NCBI GenBank assembly: GCA_037178855.1
Contig: JASJZC010000003.1
Span: forward strand, 806,001 to 870,000
Reading direction: 5' to 3'
Origin: Oscheius sp. JU75
Lineage: Eukaryota; Nematoda; Chromadorea; Rhabditida; Rhabditidae
Length of the DNA stretch: 64,000 nt
Shown here: positions 9,887 through 20,518 of the stretch, piece by piece
Layout: every line of letters begins with the position of its first letter
How positions within the stretch are numbered: position 1 is the first letter of the stretch
Translations under genes and position numbers: made by a program
The notes under the pieces: model-generated
Database searches by the model: none
The model's input: only the letters and a program-made list of their open reading frames with translations
Told to the model about the DNA's origin: nothing

Positions 9887-10885
9887 ATGGCAATCATTTC
9901 AAATGAGGACGAACTTTTCGATGGAGAAATTATTGAAGAAGACGTTCTTCTGCCGGAAGATGAGCCGCATCTGGAGCAAGAGACAAGCGCGGATGCCGTC
10001 GTAGAAGGATCCGAGCCATGGTGGCGATTCGGTGAGAAGTGGTTGCAGTTTGGGACAAAATCGTATAAAGTCAGTTAAATTGGTGTTTTGCCCAAGCGAA
10101 GATATTTTAACGCAATTTCAGAAGCCTACCTTGTGGGCAACTGGAGTCAGTATATTTGTTCACTTGTATGGAACGGTGTATATTTGTCGGTTTAATGATA
10201 TTCGTTCTTTATCGCTTTTCATAGGGTCCGTTTTAGGCGGAATAGATACAATGTTTGGTAGGCTAAATTCTTTTTCTTCAAGCAGTAGTTTTCAGTAACT
10301 TTCGCTTTTTTCTTCAGCTGCATCGGGAATGATAGCAATTTCGTTTGGCTTTCTATTTCCTATTTGGTGAGTCAAAATCAATTAAAAAACGAGTTTGAGA
10401 TCCTGTTTCAGTTTTTCGATCTTATATTTACTGCCGTATACACCTTCTTCCTTCTCAATTGGGTTGTTGGAGTTTTTGAGGAGTTCGATTCAAGAAAGTA
10501 TCTCGGAATTTTCATTAAATGTTTTCTGGCAGCTGCCATTTCTTTACTCGATCACGGCCTACTAATCTGGCTGTGTATGCTGTATAAGAAAGAACTGAAA
10601 GACGCTGAAGAGGTCGATGTTGTTTCGAGCATTTCCTACTCCCCGTGAGTCGTACAGTCAACGCCGAAGATTTAACATTTCAGCATTGTTTTCCGCCCAA
10701 TCACCCCTGTACCCACTGTTAGCGTGTCAAGTGTTGCTATCAACAATTCTAATACATACAACATCGGTACTATTAATATCAACAATGGTACACTCCAAGC
10801 GCTGGAAGCTGTGAGAGACATTGCTGAAGAAAGGCCGGAAACGATTGGGTGTGAATCATCGATAGTCGATGAGACTGGTGAATAA
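9887..10885 (+). CDS. Small multi-pass membrane protein, paralogue 1 (one exon junction out of phase)
   Basis: The start at 9887 lies 13 bases behind a lone acceptor (ttcgtccag), consistent with trans-splicing. Exons: 9887-10069 (acidic, soluble N-terminus), 10122-10257 (a hydrophobic helix reading TLWATGVSIFVHLYGTVYIC), 10318-10366, 10412-10644 (two more hydrophobic segments, ending before KKELKDAEEVD) and 10684-10885 (polar tail). The layout of short cytosolic ends around about four helices matches the next gene, and KPTLW...GTVYIC aligns with its first helix. Oddity: the hydrophobic frame of exon 3 does not join exon 4 in phase. The alternatives are a 35-nt intron inside exon 2 that changes frame, an unusual splice site, a sequence error or early decay. 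AATAAA overlaps the stop codon. Function unknown. Confidence 0.65.
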
Positions 10886-11070
10886 ATATTGCCATGACTC
10901 CTAAGTCCTACCAAATATCTTTTTCTTCGGTCAACTGTACCCCAGTCAAGCTGGCTAGTCCATATTCTGTATCGGAAAACCGGCTCTTCCCTAATACTCA
11001 CTGCTCTAATCTTCTTGTTTTCCTTGATACCAGTTCTACTGATAAGAATCGCCCCAGTTTTACACCTAAA

Positions 11071-11729
11071 ATGCCACAGCACGACGATCAACATCCCATC
11101 CTAATTGAAGAAGTAGTAGAAGAAGAAGCAGTGCAATCGGCGGTATCTGCCGCTTCTAACCGTTCCCCCGCTAAGGTGAGATCCCCTGCTCTTCCGCTCA
11201 TCTCTCCAAATTAAGAATAGACTACTTTGGATGATTTTGATGACCACATTATGCTGTATTGGCGGATTCATTTATTGTCTAGCTTGGTGCCGAAGTATCG
11301 TGGAATTCACTTTTGTCGTGTCTGTTTATGGCATCTTCACATTTTTCCTGGGGCCACTTGTCTGTAAGTAGCAATCAAAAACTAGTTCGTCAATCTTCAG
11401 CTTACAATGGCACGTCTAATCAGATTCCAAGAGGAGAGGTAACGTGGTTTTTATTCAGATGTGTCCTGCTTTTGGTAAGAGATAAAAACGATTTGATAGA
11501 TCTCTTCTTCTTTTCATTTCAGGTCGTAGGTGCTGTTGTTGACGGAATATTTGTCTGTGCTATATTTTTCTCATTGGACTTCGGTAGCGATACTTCGTAC
11601 ACGAGGACAATGAAAAATATACTGGGATCGTTCATATTTTTCGCAATTCTTCACATCCTGCTTATTTGGCCAACCACCGTGGTCATAGAAGAGGAGCATC
11701 AAGCCGAACAGGCAGAAAATCCAGCGTAA
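11071..11729 (+). CDS. Small four-helix membrane protein, paralogue 2
   Basis: Exons 11071-11175, 11216-11363, 11401-11474 and 11523-11729 join in phase to encode 177 aa. The N-terminal 35 residues are acidic and polar. Four hydrophobic segments follow (starting LLWMILMTTLCCIGGFIYCL, then VVSVYGIFTFFLGPLV, VVGAVVDGIFVCAIFF and FIFFAILHILLIWP), then a short acidic tail. The ATG follows an acceptor (gccccag) by 13 nt, only 186 bp after paralogue 1 ends. The two may therefore be an operon of tandem duplicates. Introns are 37-48 nt. AATAAA occurs near 11773. The fold suggests a nematode tetraspan-type protein; I cannot name the family. Confidence 0.75.
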
Positions 11730-11790
11730 GACCTTAAGGTCTTAACAATCATTGATTCATTTTCAGTTAATCAATAAATAAATAAACTAA

Positions 11791-11810
11791 GACAGTTTTG
11801 GTAGAAAAGT
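11791..11810 (+). repeat. 20-bp direct repeat flanking a repeat-rich insert (left)
   Basis: The sequence gacagttttggtagaaaagt occurs here and again at 13360-13379. The 1.55 kb between holds the two diverged repeat units and the foldback element. It may mark the ends of a composite insertion, or simply be a shared repeat. Confidence 0.5.
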
Positions 11811-11999
11811 AATCAATTTTTTTTAACCAAAATCTTCTACGATCCCGGTGGTGCGAAAGAGATAAGAAAATATATTCTTCGATTGCTTTTGACAAGGTTT
11901 GGTTTGATCAAGTTAGAGAGAGAGAGACAGAGATAGAGAAGAGCTTGTTTCTCTGTTTCTCTGTTCCCTACCTCAGTAAAACGATTGCTAAAGACCACT

Positions 12000-12400
12000 G
12001 CTAAGGAGTTAAGCCCACTTCCCATTCTTTGACCCCACTTTTACCCTTCACCCCGCTACCTATCTAAGTAATGTTATCGCCCCTAGAGAGGAACCGGGTT
12101 TCTTCGGACTTTCCGCGGTTTCTATCCCCTCTTTTCCGATCCTTCCCGTCCTTCCCTCTTACTTCAATCCGCCTGCAAGTTTCACTTCAGTCGTACTACC
12201 GTTATTGGAGCGAAGTTCTTCCAACGAAGCTATCTTCCAACCCGACTTGAATTGCAAACAATTAACAACAGTAGTGAACAAAGTAGCGCACTTTAATTGC
12301 AATAATGGCTTCCGACAGACAGACAGAGAGACGCGAGCACAATTTAAAATAGACAAGCTAGGCTGCCGCCCCTTCGGGGCGGTAGCCTAACTTGTTGGGC
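12000..12400 (+). repeat. Diverged direct repeat unit 1, ending in a strong hairpin
   Basis: The unit opens with pyrimidine-rich text (cccacttcccattctttgac), then a ccaagtaatg landmark. It ends with gcttccgacagacagacaga and gacgcgag before the hairpin at 12353-12395. The same order recurs at 12475-12870. The GACAGACAGACAG...ACGCGAG block resembles the repeated GTCCGTCCG motif of the family B Helitrons, so these may be related elements. Confidence 0.55.
12353..12395 (+). other. GC-rich hairpin
   Basis: Left arm 12353-12371 and right arm 12377-12395 pair almost perfectly (one mismatch and one G-T) around a CTTCG loop. Thirteen continuous pairs lie next to the loop. The GC content contrasts with the surroundings. 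It could be the terminal stem-loop of a Helitron-like element; no obvious CTRR follows, and no gene is adjacent. Confidence 0.7.
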
Positions 12401-12474
12401 CCCTCGAGGCATATCTACCTTGCCCTTTCCCCAGCAAAAACGATTGCTGATGTCATTTCTAATAAGTGAAACTC

Positions 12475-12870
12475 ACTTTCCACTCTTTGACCCCATTTTC
12501 TATCCCTCAAACCCACTTCCCTTTCACTCTTTGAACCCATCTCCCATTCCTCAACCTAACTCCCTGTCCAAGTAATGCTATTGCTTCTTGGGGTTCAATG
12601 CCAGTAATAATTTGATTCTTCCAAAACTGCTCGATTTCTACTCCTTCTGTCCAACTGTCGCGACACTTTCCTCCCACTTCAAACTGTCCGCATTCCCTCC
12701 AATCGAGGTACCGTGACAGGAGCAACGTTTCCGCAAGGAAGCTACTTCCCGAACTGACTTGATTTGGCTTGACTTGCCAACAATTAGTGTGCGCACAAAA
12801 TAGTGCTCACTAATTGGCAATATTAGCTTCAGACAGACAGACAGAGACGCGAGGACATTTTAAACTAGAT
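12475..12870 (+). repeat. Diverged direct repeat unit 2
   Basis: This is a second copy of the unit at 12000-12400 (shared ccaagtaatg, cttccaaa-type block, and cagacagacagacagagacg followed by cgag). It lacks the GC-rich hairpin. Confidence 0.5.
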
Positions 12871-12928
12871 GAGTTTTCAAAAACTTGATAAATTTGGTAT
12901 CAATGCACAGAGTGAAGGCTTGGTAGTA

Positions 12929-13352
12929 GTTCGGCAGGCGGCTCGGTTCATTCAAACGGGTTTTCGCGCGCATTTTTGAATTCGGCGGGATTTTGAAATC
13001 TTCTTCTGTTTACGCTTCCTACGCCTTTTCACTGTTTTCTCAATTTTTTGCTTTATCTTTCATGTCTTTTCTTGTTCTCTTCAAGTAACATAAACTAGAA
13101 CTGCCTTGTATAATGGTAATTGCCCCCTATCGGTTGACCAACAGACGGGAGCAGATTGTACCAACGGAGAACAATGCAGTCTTAGTTTTTATTTCTTGAA
13201 GCGAACAAGAAAGACATAATAAGTAAGGCAAAAAGTTGAGAAAAGCAATGAAAAGGCGTAGAAATCGTAAACGAGAAAAAGATTTCAAAATTCCGCCGAA
13301 TTCAAAAATGCGCGCGAAAACCCGTTTGAATGAACCGAGCCGCCTGCCGAAC
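12929..13352. mobile_element. Foldback MITE, 424 bp, TA target site
   Basis: The terminal inverted repeats start GTTCGGCAGGCGGCTCGG and extend about 165 bp inward on both sides with a few mismatches. The unpaired centre is only about 95 bp. The dinucleotide TA flanks both ends (12927-12928 and 13353-13354), as expected for Tc1/mariner-superfamily insertion. There is no transposase frame, so it is a non-autonomous element. It lies about 370 bp downstream of the EMG1 stop codon. Confidence 0.85.
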
Positions 13353-13359
13353 TATTACT

Positions 13360-13379
13360 GACAGTTTTGGTAGAAAAGT
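13360..13379 (+). repeat. 20-bp direct repeat flanking a repeat-rich insert (right)
   Basis: This is an exact second copy of the 20-mer at 11791-11810. It starts six bases beyond the TA site of the foldback element. Confidence 0.5.
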
Positions 13380-13722
13380 GTAACATACCGCGACAGAAAT
13401 GAGTCCTAGAAACGTGCGAAAGTGGCCTTGGCCAAAAGAGACCAAAAGAGATTGAAGTGTTTGTCGATGGTCGGATCGAAGATTCCACAATTGTCATTTT
13501 CTTGAGGCGGTGAAAAGTAAGGAAAGTTTTTGGGTTGGTCAAATGTTTTCTTGGGACGGCCAAAGTGTAAAAGAGCCGTCTCTTTTACCATCTTTCCGAG
13601 AGGCAGAAGAGTCAAAGGGACAGAAACTGACCGTGAAACATTGCTAAAAGATTGAACTTTTATTGGGCGAAAACATAACAAGAATAACAGAGCAAAACAA
13701 CGAGAGAAAGGAGGCAAACAAG

Positions 13723-15889
13723 CTAGATAACATTCCAGATTTCTTCGAGACCGCTGGTCACTTTAGCGCAGCAGAGGGCGGCCGAGAGCGGGTAGTTGCT
13801 GATCTTCACGTCCTGCTCAGTGTAGTCGACGCTGATCTGACAGGGACGGAATTTTGTGGAGGGTTATTGTGAAAAATACCTTCCCCCTTGCAATTCCTCC
13901 AATCACAATTACAATTGGTTCTTCCGTCTTCACGTCGACGAGCTTGTTGGCCGGAATCAGTTCCGGCGTGTTGAAGCTCATCAGGACCTTGCGACATCCC
14001 ACGGGCAGATGCAAACTGACGGGGTTCTTGATCACTGTGAGCAGCTTCACGGAGCTGTCCGCCGCCCGAACTTGGAGTTTGTGAAGGAGTTGGACTGAAA
14101 TTTGGGGGTTTTTGGAGAGGAAGATAGTGAAAAAAAAGGATTCATCCAGTAGAAGGTATCTCTTCCGAGGGTTTTTCCATGGTCTTAATGAATAGATAAC
14201 TAGGTTTACAATATGCGGGTGTCGAACCCGACTATTGTTTCGTAGTCTGAGCCCTAATCGACTCAGCCATCTGGACAAAACCCTCTTCGTGTGATCTACT
14301 GTAGACACTGATTTGGACGTGAACAACTCGGGTTCGATCGCGCCAGGCTCAAATTTTTTGTAAAACTGCATTTCTTTTCGTAGAGTTTCCCGAGCTGGGT
14401 AAGGTAAAGCAATCGTATTTGGGAGTTCCTGCGCTCAAAAGAGTCAAAAATCGCAGTTATCTAACTGTGGTGGCTGTAGCTTCACAAAGTTAGCCCTTCA
14501 AAGTTTTCTTTTCCTCAAAAAAAAGCTGGTGTAATGGTAAAAGGCTCTGCTAAACCAGAGGATCTGGTTTAGATCCCCGTGTATGACAAGCATTTTCAGC
14601 AAGCTATTTTGAGCAGGGAAAGGCAAAGGGGAGGGTCCCTAGGTAAGAAATTGAGAGGTTTACAAGAAGCTTAGTCACAAAGGTGTGATTAATAACCAAA
14701 AACGTACCCATCAGACCACAGAATCGGTCAAACGTTCTCGGGATTCGGCACTGGGGGCTGACGTCGACGAGGACGTTCTTGTTGGTGCGGAAGAAGACGC
14801 GCAGCATGCCGGCTCGGTTTAGCGGGCTGTCTAGCAGGTTCAGAAGACATTGGTGCAGGATGTCCGGGCGGTAGTCGGCTGGATCCTTCTTGTTCTTGCG
14901 CAGGAAGTTGGCGTGCTTGTCGCTGGACAGAATCACGTAGTCTTTGCCGATCTGAAATTAGACTAATCGACGGGCTTTTTTTACAGTTTTGATGGGATTT
15001 TGTGGACCTGGGTGACCAAAAAAGTACTGCCCTCTACTGAGCCAAAAAATCCAGCAGATAGGAGCTATAAAAACTCGTCGAATCCATAAAGTTCCCTGCT
15101 TTTGTAGGTCCAAAACCGATAAAATACCAGAGGGCCATGACGACAAGAATGATCATGTTCACCCAAATAGATCAATTTTCTACGAGCTTATAAGGCCGAC
15201 AAGGTCTGTTCTTTCAATAAAACGAAGAATGGACGTTAATTAAAATGCATTTCCAGCATATTGAAACTAAAAACTGGCCATTTCACAATAACTAACAATT
15301 CTGCCATGAAGGTTAGCGAGCTTCTATCATTTTCCAGCTCAAAATTCACTCATTTACCGACATTTCAAGCAATTCAGAAAATTCAGTGCCGAGAATGGTT
15401 GGTAAAACAAGACAAAAGGATACAATTCCGAAGCGATGTCCGTTCATTTTCACTTACAATCTGGTCATTTTAAACAAGCCGCAGCTCGGGCCCGAAACAG
15501 GTACAATCTCCTGTCATTTCCCAGCTCAAATACCACAATTTCACTAGTATTTTAAGACGTTTTCAGCCTAGAATGATAACAAACCAGCGTTTTCGGAAAA
15601 CGTGACAAAATGATAGCTGTTTTTTTCTTACTAAAAACGAATCATTTAGTGAGGCTAAACAGCGTTGACAAGCTAGGTAACTTTCCTGACATTTCCCAGA
15701 TCAAATTCCGCAACTACATAAACACTTTTCACCTCTTCCGGTTTAAAAACCAAGCAGTCCCCTTACCTGAGCAGTCTCCAGGCTGCATCCTTCCAGCACG
15801 ACGTAGAGGACCTTCTTCTGCTCGACGGCATCATCCGTCTTCATCCTCTTCGAGTTCGGCGGGGCCACCGTGTCGTACTCGTCGGCCAT
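13723..15889 (-). CDS. emg1: Ribosome biogenesis protein EMG1/NEP1 (18S rRNA N1-pseudouridine methyltransferase)
   Basis: The exons, all in phase, are 15889-15767, 14951-14708, 14094-13880 and 13836-13723, giving 231 aa. EMG1 is a SPOUT-class methyltransferase that acts on 18S rRNA in the small-subunit processome in the nucleolus. Recognition rests on family signatures in order: YVVLEGCSLETAQ (exon 1), RPDILHQCLLNLLDSPLNRA, IPRTFDRFCGLM, QLLHKLQVRAAD, IKNPVSLHLPVGC, and the C-terminal NYPLSAALCCAKVTSGLEEI. The length suits the family; a short lysine-rich N-terminus precedes the core. The start follows a possible acceptor (attag) and lies about 220 bp downstream of ORC1, so the two may be co-transcribed. 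Introns 1 and 2 are unusually long here (about 815 and 613 nt). The last exon is duplicated twice in the repeat block at 1-9.3 kb. Confidence 0.95.
14205..14285 (-). other. Degenerate tRNA-like sequence in EMG1 intron 2
   Basis: On the - strand it shows a D-arm-like segment (gatggctgagtcgattag) and a good T-arm (cgggttcgacacccg), but the acceptor ends do not pair. It is probably a tRNA relic. A second weak candidate on the + strand lies at about 14525-14590 in the same intron. Confidence 0.3.
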
Positions 15890-16108
15890 TTTGACTATTC
15901 GCTAATTAGATCACCCCAAAAACATAAAACGATATTTTAGGGTCAATACCATCCAAACACTTGGAATCAGACAAAGTAAGGTCAATGTTTACTCGTGAAA
16001 ATATGCAAAATATTCGTTTTGACGGCAGGAAATGACATATATGAGATACAGGGAGAGAATATCACAGAACTTAGACAAAAATAGGGGGAATGGGTGCAAA
16101 AAAAACGC

Positions 16109-19100
16109 CTAGACGAATCGGATTCGTTGCTCCTGACGGGCCTCACGGACCTGAATGATGAGAGCCTGGGCCTCGTAGACGGACAAGCCGAGTCGGAGCT
16201 TGCGCAAAAGCAGATTGTTGCCGGGAGAGATGGAGATGAGGCGATTACTGAAAGAAAAATATTAGTAGAGTAGGAAAAGAGTTATTATTTGGTCGCCGAA
16301 AGCAGTAAATCAGCAAATTAAGGTTTTCCGTCAGTTTAAAGGTGACTTCAGTTCTTTAGCATGTATCAGGGGGTCTATCAGCTTCTTCTTTGGAACACTT
16401 TTCCCTATTCTAACTTTCCCAAATTTGTTTTTTTTTCCAAAAACTAGTAACTTTTTTAATGCCTAAAAGAGTACTTTTTTTTGAGAAAAAAAGGAAAGTT
16501 TCCAAATGGAACAGAAAGTGCCATTCAGTGCCGAATGGACGCCTCTGGCCGGCTGCCTTCGCCCCCGTGGCCGTACCAAGAGGGTCCGTCTCCGCGTCTG
16601 CAGGATGCCCGTCTCGTGGCCGACATCAACAAGCTGGAAGAGGATGTGGAGCTGCGTCTGCTGCAGCTGAAGCGCACCGTCCACGGCACGAGCTTCTTCC
16701 TCTCGACGGCCGCCGTGAAGCAAAAGGAGCGTCTGGAGCAGTATCGGGAGATGCTCTTGGACTACCGTCAACGTCTCGGCCTTCGAGTCGGCTGGATCAG
16801 AAGCACGCTGGACAGACTTCGACAGCAGCAGCAGGAGACGAACTGCGGCGACGGAGTCTCTACTCCTCGTCTCTTACCTCCGGACACCGACGATAGCCAC
16901 GTCTTCTGCCTTCCTCCCATCAACGAAGCCGACATGTGATCTTATTCAGCTCGGAGCTCGGAGAAAATAATAAACTTTTTGAGTGGTATCTTGTTGCTTT
17001 TAGGTCTGGAGAAGAGAGGAAAGGGGGAGCTACTTTTCCAGGGCAGTTGATAGGTTACAGCCGCATCCTCTCGTCTAGAGCCTTGAAGACTACTCAATAG
17101 CAGTAGTCTACCACAGAAGATAGTATTTGGAGCAGTTCCGATGAATCCATCGACAAATTTGCTCGTTTGCTCGTATTGAAGCTAGTGGTCTATAGTCGTA
17201 TCCTCTCGTCTACTATCTGAAAGTAGTGGGGCTACTTTCATGAGCTTCTTCCTAGCTTCCTACCGTCCTATCCTGTTGTTCTTAAGCCTGGAATGAATCA
17301 AGCCACTTCGGTGAACTTCTCTGATACTCTACGGCGGTATATTCTTGTCTACTACCTGAAAACGTTTTCCACTATCCGATGGCAACAGTCTACCCAAGAA
17401 AACAAGATATGGAGCGATTCGGACGGAGTTATAGACGAATTCACTAGTCCCCCTGATTTCTTTCATGACGGGTCTGCTCCACTATCCGACTGAAGCTTTT
17501 CACAATTTTTGTTAGGTCAAAATAGAACCATTTCCTAATCTTGGGCTCATTTCAGGATACTCATACAATTTTAAGCTTGGAGCAAGAAAGTAACATCCGA
17601 ACTCCTCACCTAGAAAGCTGCCCGAGCAGGCTCCAGCATCCGTAATCATGTAGAGGCTCTATGCCTTCCAGCGTCGTGCAGAGGAGTCGGTACTGCTTGT
17701 AGAGCTCATGAAAGCGGAATTCCTCGTCTCCAGACGACTGGATCTGACTGAGGCCGGCCTGGAAGAGAAGGAAGGCATGTCTGGACAGTGCCTCGCCGAG
17801 GACGTTCCTCACAGCCAGACTCGACTCTTTTTGCGCCTTTTGGACCTAAATTTTGGAGCATTTGCCAGAAAATTTATTAAAAATTACGTGCTCGAAGCAG
17901 ACTTGGTCATTTTCTGCTTGCTCCAAGGCTATTTCGACTCCCCGCCGGAGAAAATCTATCACTTTTCGTAGGTCGCCGCTAATGTTCGCGACCTTCTTGG
18001 CCGCATATTCCAGGGCCTGTTCGTGAAGGAGGGACGAGTATTTCGGGCCTAGACGCGACCGCACAATGGCCTGGATCTGCTCGTAGGTGTAAGGCTGGAA
18101 GATGAGACGATTTGTGCCCTGAAAAATTTGGATGTTTGGGGAGGAGAATACTGAGAATAGTCGGAAAATTACGACATTTTTTGGAGCAATATCATAGCCA
18201 CCCATTTTGGGACCTTCTGACAAGGTTTTGACACAAACAGATTAAGCCATTTCTGAACCAACAAGAGGTCAGACACTTGCTTGAAAACATTTTCGTGGTC
18301 CAGTGAATTTGTAGAACTAGCTTCACTCAGCTTTATGCTCTCTAGACCATGTTTGAAGTGATTTACCTTGTTATTCCTCAACACTCTTCCATTGACCCAC
18401 ATTGACGTGTAGAAACCACACTGCGGTTGTCTCCTTATCCCAGTTCCTGTAAAACTTCATAATGTGACGCCTTTTGGAGATTGTTAGCGAATTACTGCCT
18501 TGGTCAACATTTTATCATCATTTTTAGCATGTTTATAACATTTTAAAAACACAATGAGAGCTGTGGAATCGTTGGAAAGCTGTTTGACACAACTTGTACT
18601 GCAAAAATCTAGGGATCCGGCCATCTTTTGCGCAAGTTTTTTTTTAATGAAACAAGAGCAAACTCTCTAATAATCTGACTCGTGCAAAAAAAAAATTTTT
18701 AATGTCAATTTTAACATGTCCGGAAACACAAAAATAGGCTGTTCTTGGTTTGCCCACGCCTGCAAACAGCTGTTTTATAATCATAGACTGGCCTAAAGTT
18801 GACCAACAGGTCTCAGTGTTGTACAGACTTATGTGATTGCAGTTTTCCCACTTTAGAAACGTATTTCAGCTCAAAAAGACCAAAAATCGGAGAAAAGTCT
18901 TTGGAGACCGACGATCTTTATTAAAGGAACCATGTTACACTTTGTTCGACAGCAATTCGTCTTTTTTGGCTAAACTCTGGAAAAAATGACCACAAAAATC
19001 TTACCAATCGACTTGAAATCTTCTGCGTCATGACCCTCTCTGGCAGATCCAATGTGTTTGAGATGGCCAGCACCTGGACCCGATTCCCCTCCAAGGCCGT

Positions 19101-19758
19101 CCAATTGAAGACATCATAGAGAATTTCCTGGCGACGCGTGCACAGCATATCGAGCTCGTCGATGAGAACAACCACAGGCTTCTCGGATTTCTTGTTACGT
19201 GCCTTTTGGAACTTTTCATTGAGTCTTTTTCGGGCATTCGCAGCCGACATCCTGGGCGGGGTGGGGAAAAGGCTGAAATTTGTCATTTTTGGGGAGAAGT
19301 TATCAGAAATACCCAGTATGAATGACGAGAAAGAGCTTTTTCGGCTCTATCAGTTCCATCGCGTTGACAGTGACTAATTTGAAGTCCAATTTTTTCTGCA
19401 GCTCACTAATCACCGCCGTCGTGGAGGCTGTTTTTCCGGTCCCTGGAACGCCGCTGATATACATGGCCTGGCTGCAGCCGGTCTGGAAAGGTTTCCATTG
19501 ATGAACGGACAAAATTTTCCAATTTTGGCCAAAATTCCCAAAAAAAAAAACAGCCCTTCTTACCTCGAATCCTTCCGTCAAGAACCTTTCGATCGTCTCG
19601 TGTTCCTTCTCCCTGAAAAGCATTTGTTTCGGCACGACTGAGGTGTGAAGAGCCGCTCGCAGATCCTCCAGCGTCGGCTTCTTCCTCTTAATCGTCAGCG
19701 GAGGCACTTTTCTCTGCTCGTTTGCGTTCTTGTCGGTTTTACACGATCTCGTCTGCAT
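16109..19758 (-). CDS. orc1: Origin recognition complex subunit 1 (AAA+ ATPase)
   Basis: Exons 19758-19564, 19482-19313, 19251-19005, 18118-17888, 17845-17610 and 16247-16109 join in phase to 405 aa. ORC1 is the ATP-binding subunit that loads onto replication origins with CDC6. Visible motifs are Walker A GVPGTGKT, Walker B VVVLIDELD, sensor-type AISNTLDLPERV and ISSRLGTNRLIFQPYTYEQI. The last stretch is diagnostic of ORC1 over CDC6. The C-terminus forms the winged-helix region (FHELYKQYRLLC...LLLRKLRLGLSV). The start sits two bases behind a lone acceptor (tattcag), so trans-splicing is likely there. At 405 aa it is short: no BAH domain precedes the AAA+ core. The last intron (16248-17609) holds an opposite-strand gene. 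Confidence 0.93.
16535..16939 (+). CDS. Single-exon gene of unknown function nested in the last ORC1 intron
   Basis: A lone acceptor (ccattcag) precedes the ATG at 16535 by six bases, pointing to a trans-spliced mRNA. A polyadenylation signal AATAAA lies at 16969. The 134-aa product has a Pro-rich N-terminus, then a probable coiled coil (LEEDVELRLLQLKRTVHG, KERLEQYREMLLDYRQRLGL, RQQQQET) and an acidic tail. The coding part is GC-rich compared with the ORC1 intron around it, supporting real coding. It lies wholly within the 1.36-kb ORC1 intron on the opposite strand. There is no membrane segment or signal peptide. The family is not recognised; the length and coiled coil would suit a small subunit of a larger complex, but that is a guess. 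Confidence 0.75.
   Translation: MDASGRLPSPPWPYQEGPSPRLQDARLVADINKLEEDVELRLLQLKRTVHGTSFFLSTAAVKQKERLEQYREMLLDYRQRLGLRVGWIRSTLDRLRQQQQETNCGDGVSTPRLLPPDTDDSHVFCLPPINEADM
16976..17600. other. ORC1 intron filler with degenerate repeats
   Basis: Between the nested gene and ORC1 exon 5 there are imperfect repeats around tatcctctcgtctac and tctacta-type words. I find no supported gene here; the short frame beginning at 17293 has no splice or start context. Confidence 0.5.
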
Positions 19759-20518
19759 TTCTGAATACTTTACATCAAAAATGTGGTAGAAAGAACTCGG
19801 GAGAGAGGAGAAAAACTGAATAATGAAAGAAGAGAAACTTTGAATTCGCTATGTTGCGCGCACGAAAGCGTTTTTAAATTTTCATTTTAGCGGAAACGGG
19901 TAAAAAGGCTGGAACCGATCTAAAAAAAAAAACACGAGAAAACCTTTCGAAACGATGTTTATTGTCTCGAGGATGCTGTTTACTGTCAACGTGGTCAAAA
20001 TAGGAGTACAAATTGTCAAGGGGAACTCGCTGGGGCAAGACACATGGCCAGCCGATGCGGTTAATGAGGATACAATTCAAAGAGTTGACAAGGAACAGCG
20101 GAAAAAAACAGGTAGCGGAAAATGTCTTGGATCTTGGTCAAAACATGAAAAACCGCTTCCTTTGGGACCGAGGGGTCCACATTTGGATGGAAAATAACCG
20201 TACACCAGGAAAATGAAATTTGACGAGGAAGATTCGGGAAGAAAATGGGTGTCTGTAAGAGAATACACGTGTCACTGGGTTGGCCCGTAAGTACACAAAA
20301 ATATACTATTCGTCTTTACGGAAAGAGGACAAAAAGCAGAAGGGGGGACTAAATCATACTGGAAAATGTACAGATTTTTGATTTCTGACTTTGAGCGACT
20401 AAGAAGGGTAGGACAAAGAGTGGCAAAGATGAGAAATACGGAGGTCCCATTATTAGAAGAAGAAAAGAGATATGGGTTGAGATCGGGACTAGAAAAATGA
20501 GTGAGGTTCACAAAAAGT

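Noticed and set aside
12000-12870. Pyrimidine-rich repeats as a possible rRNA or snRNA gene
   Set aside because: No conserved rRNA or snRNA landmark was recognised; the two copies align to each other as a repeat family.
13817-14371. 184-codon - strand frame spanning EMG1 exon 3
   Set aside because: It reads through the EMG1 introns. Only the 14094-13880 part is coding, with clear splice sites on both sides.
16459-16896. 145-codon + strand frame and the 102-codon - strand frame over the nested gene
   Set aside because: Both are shadows of the 16535-16939 gene, whose frame alone has the acceptor, start, coiled-coil composition and stop before AATAAA.
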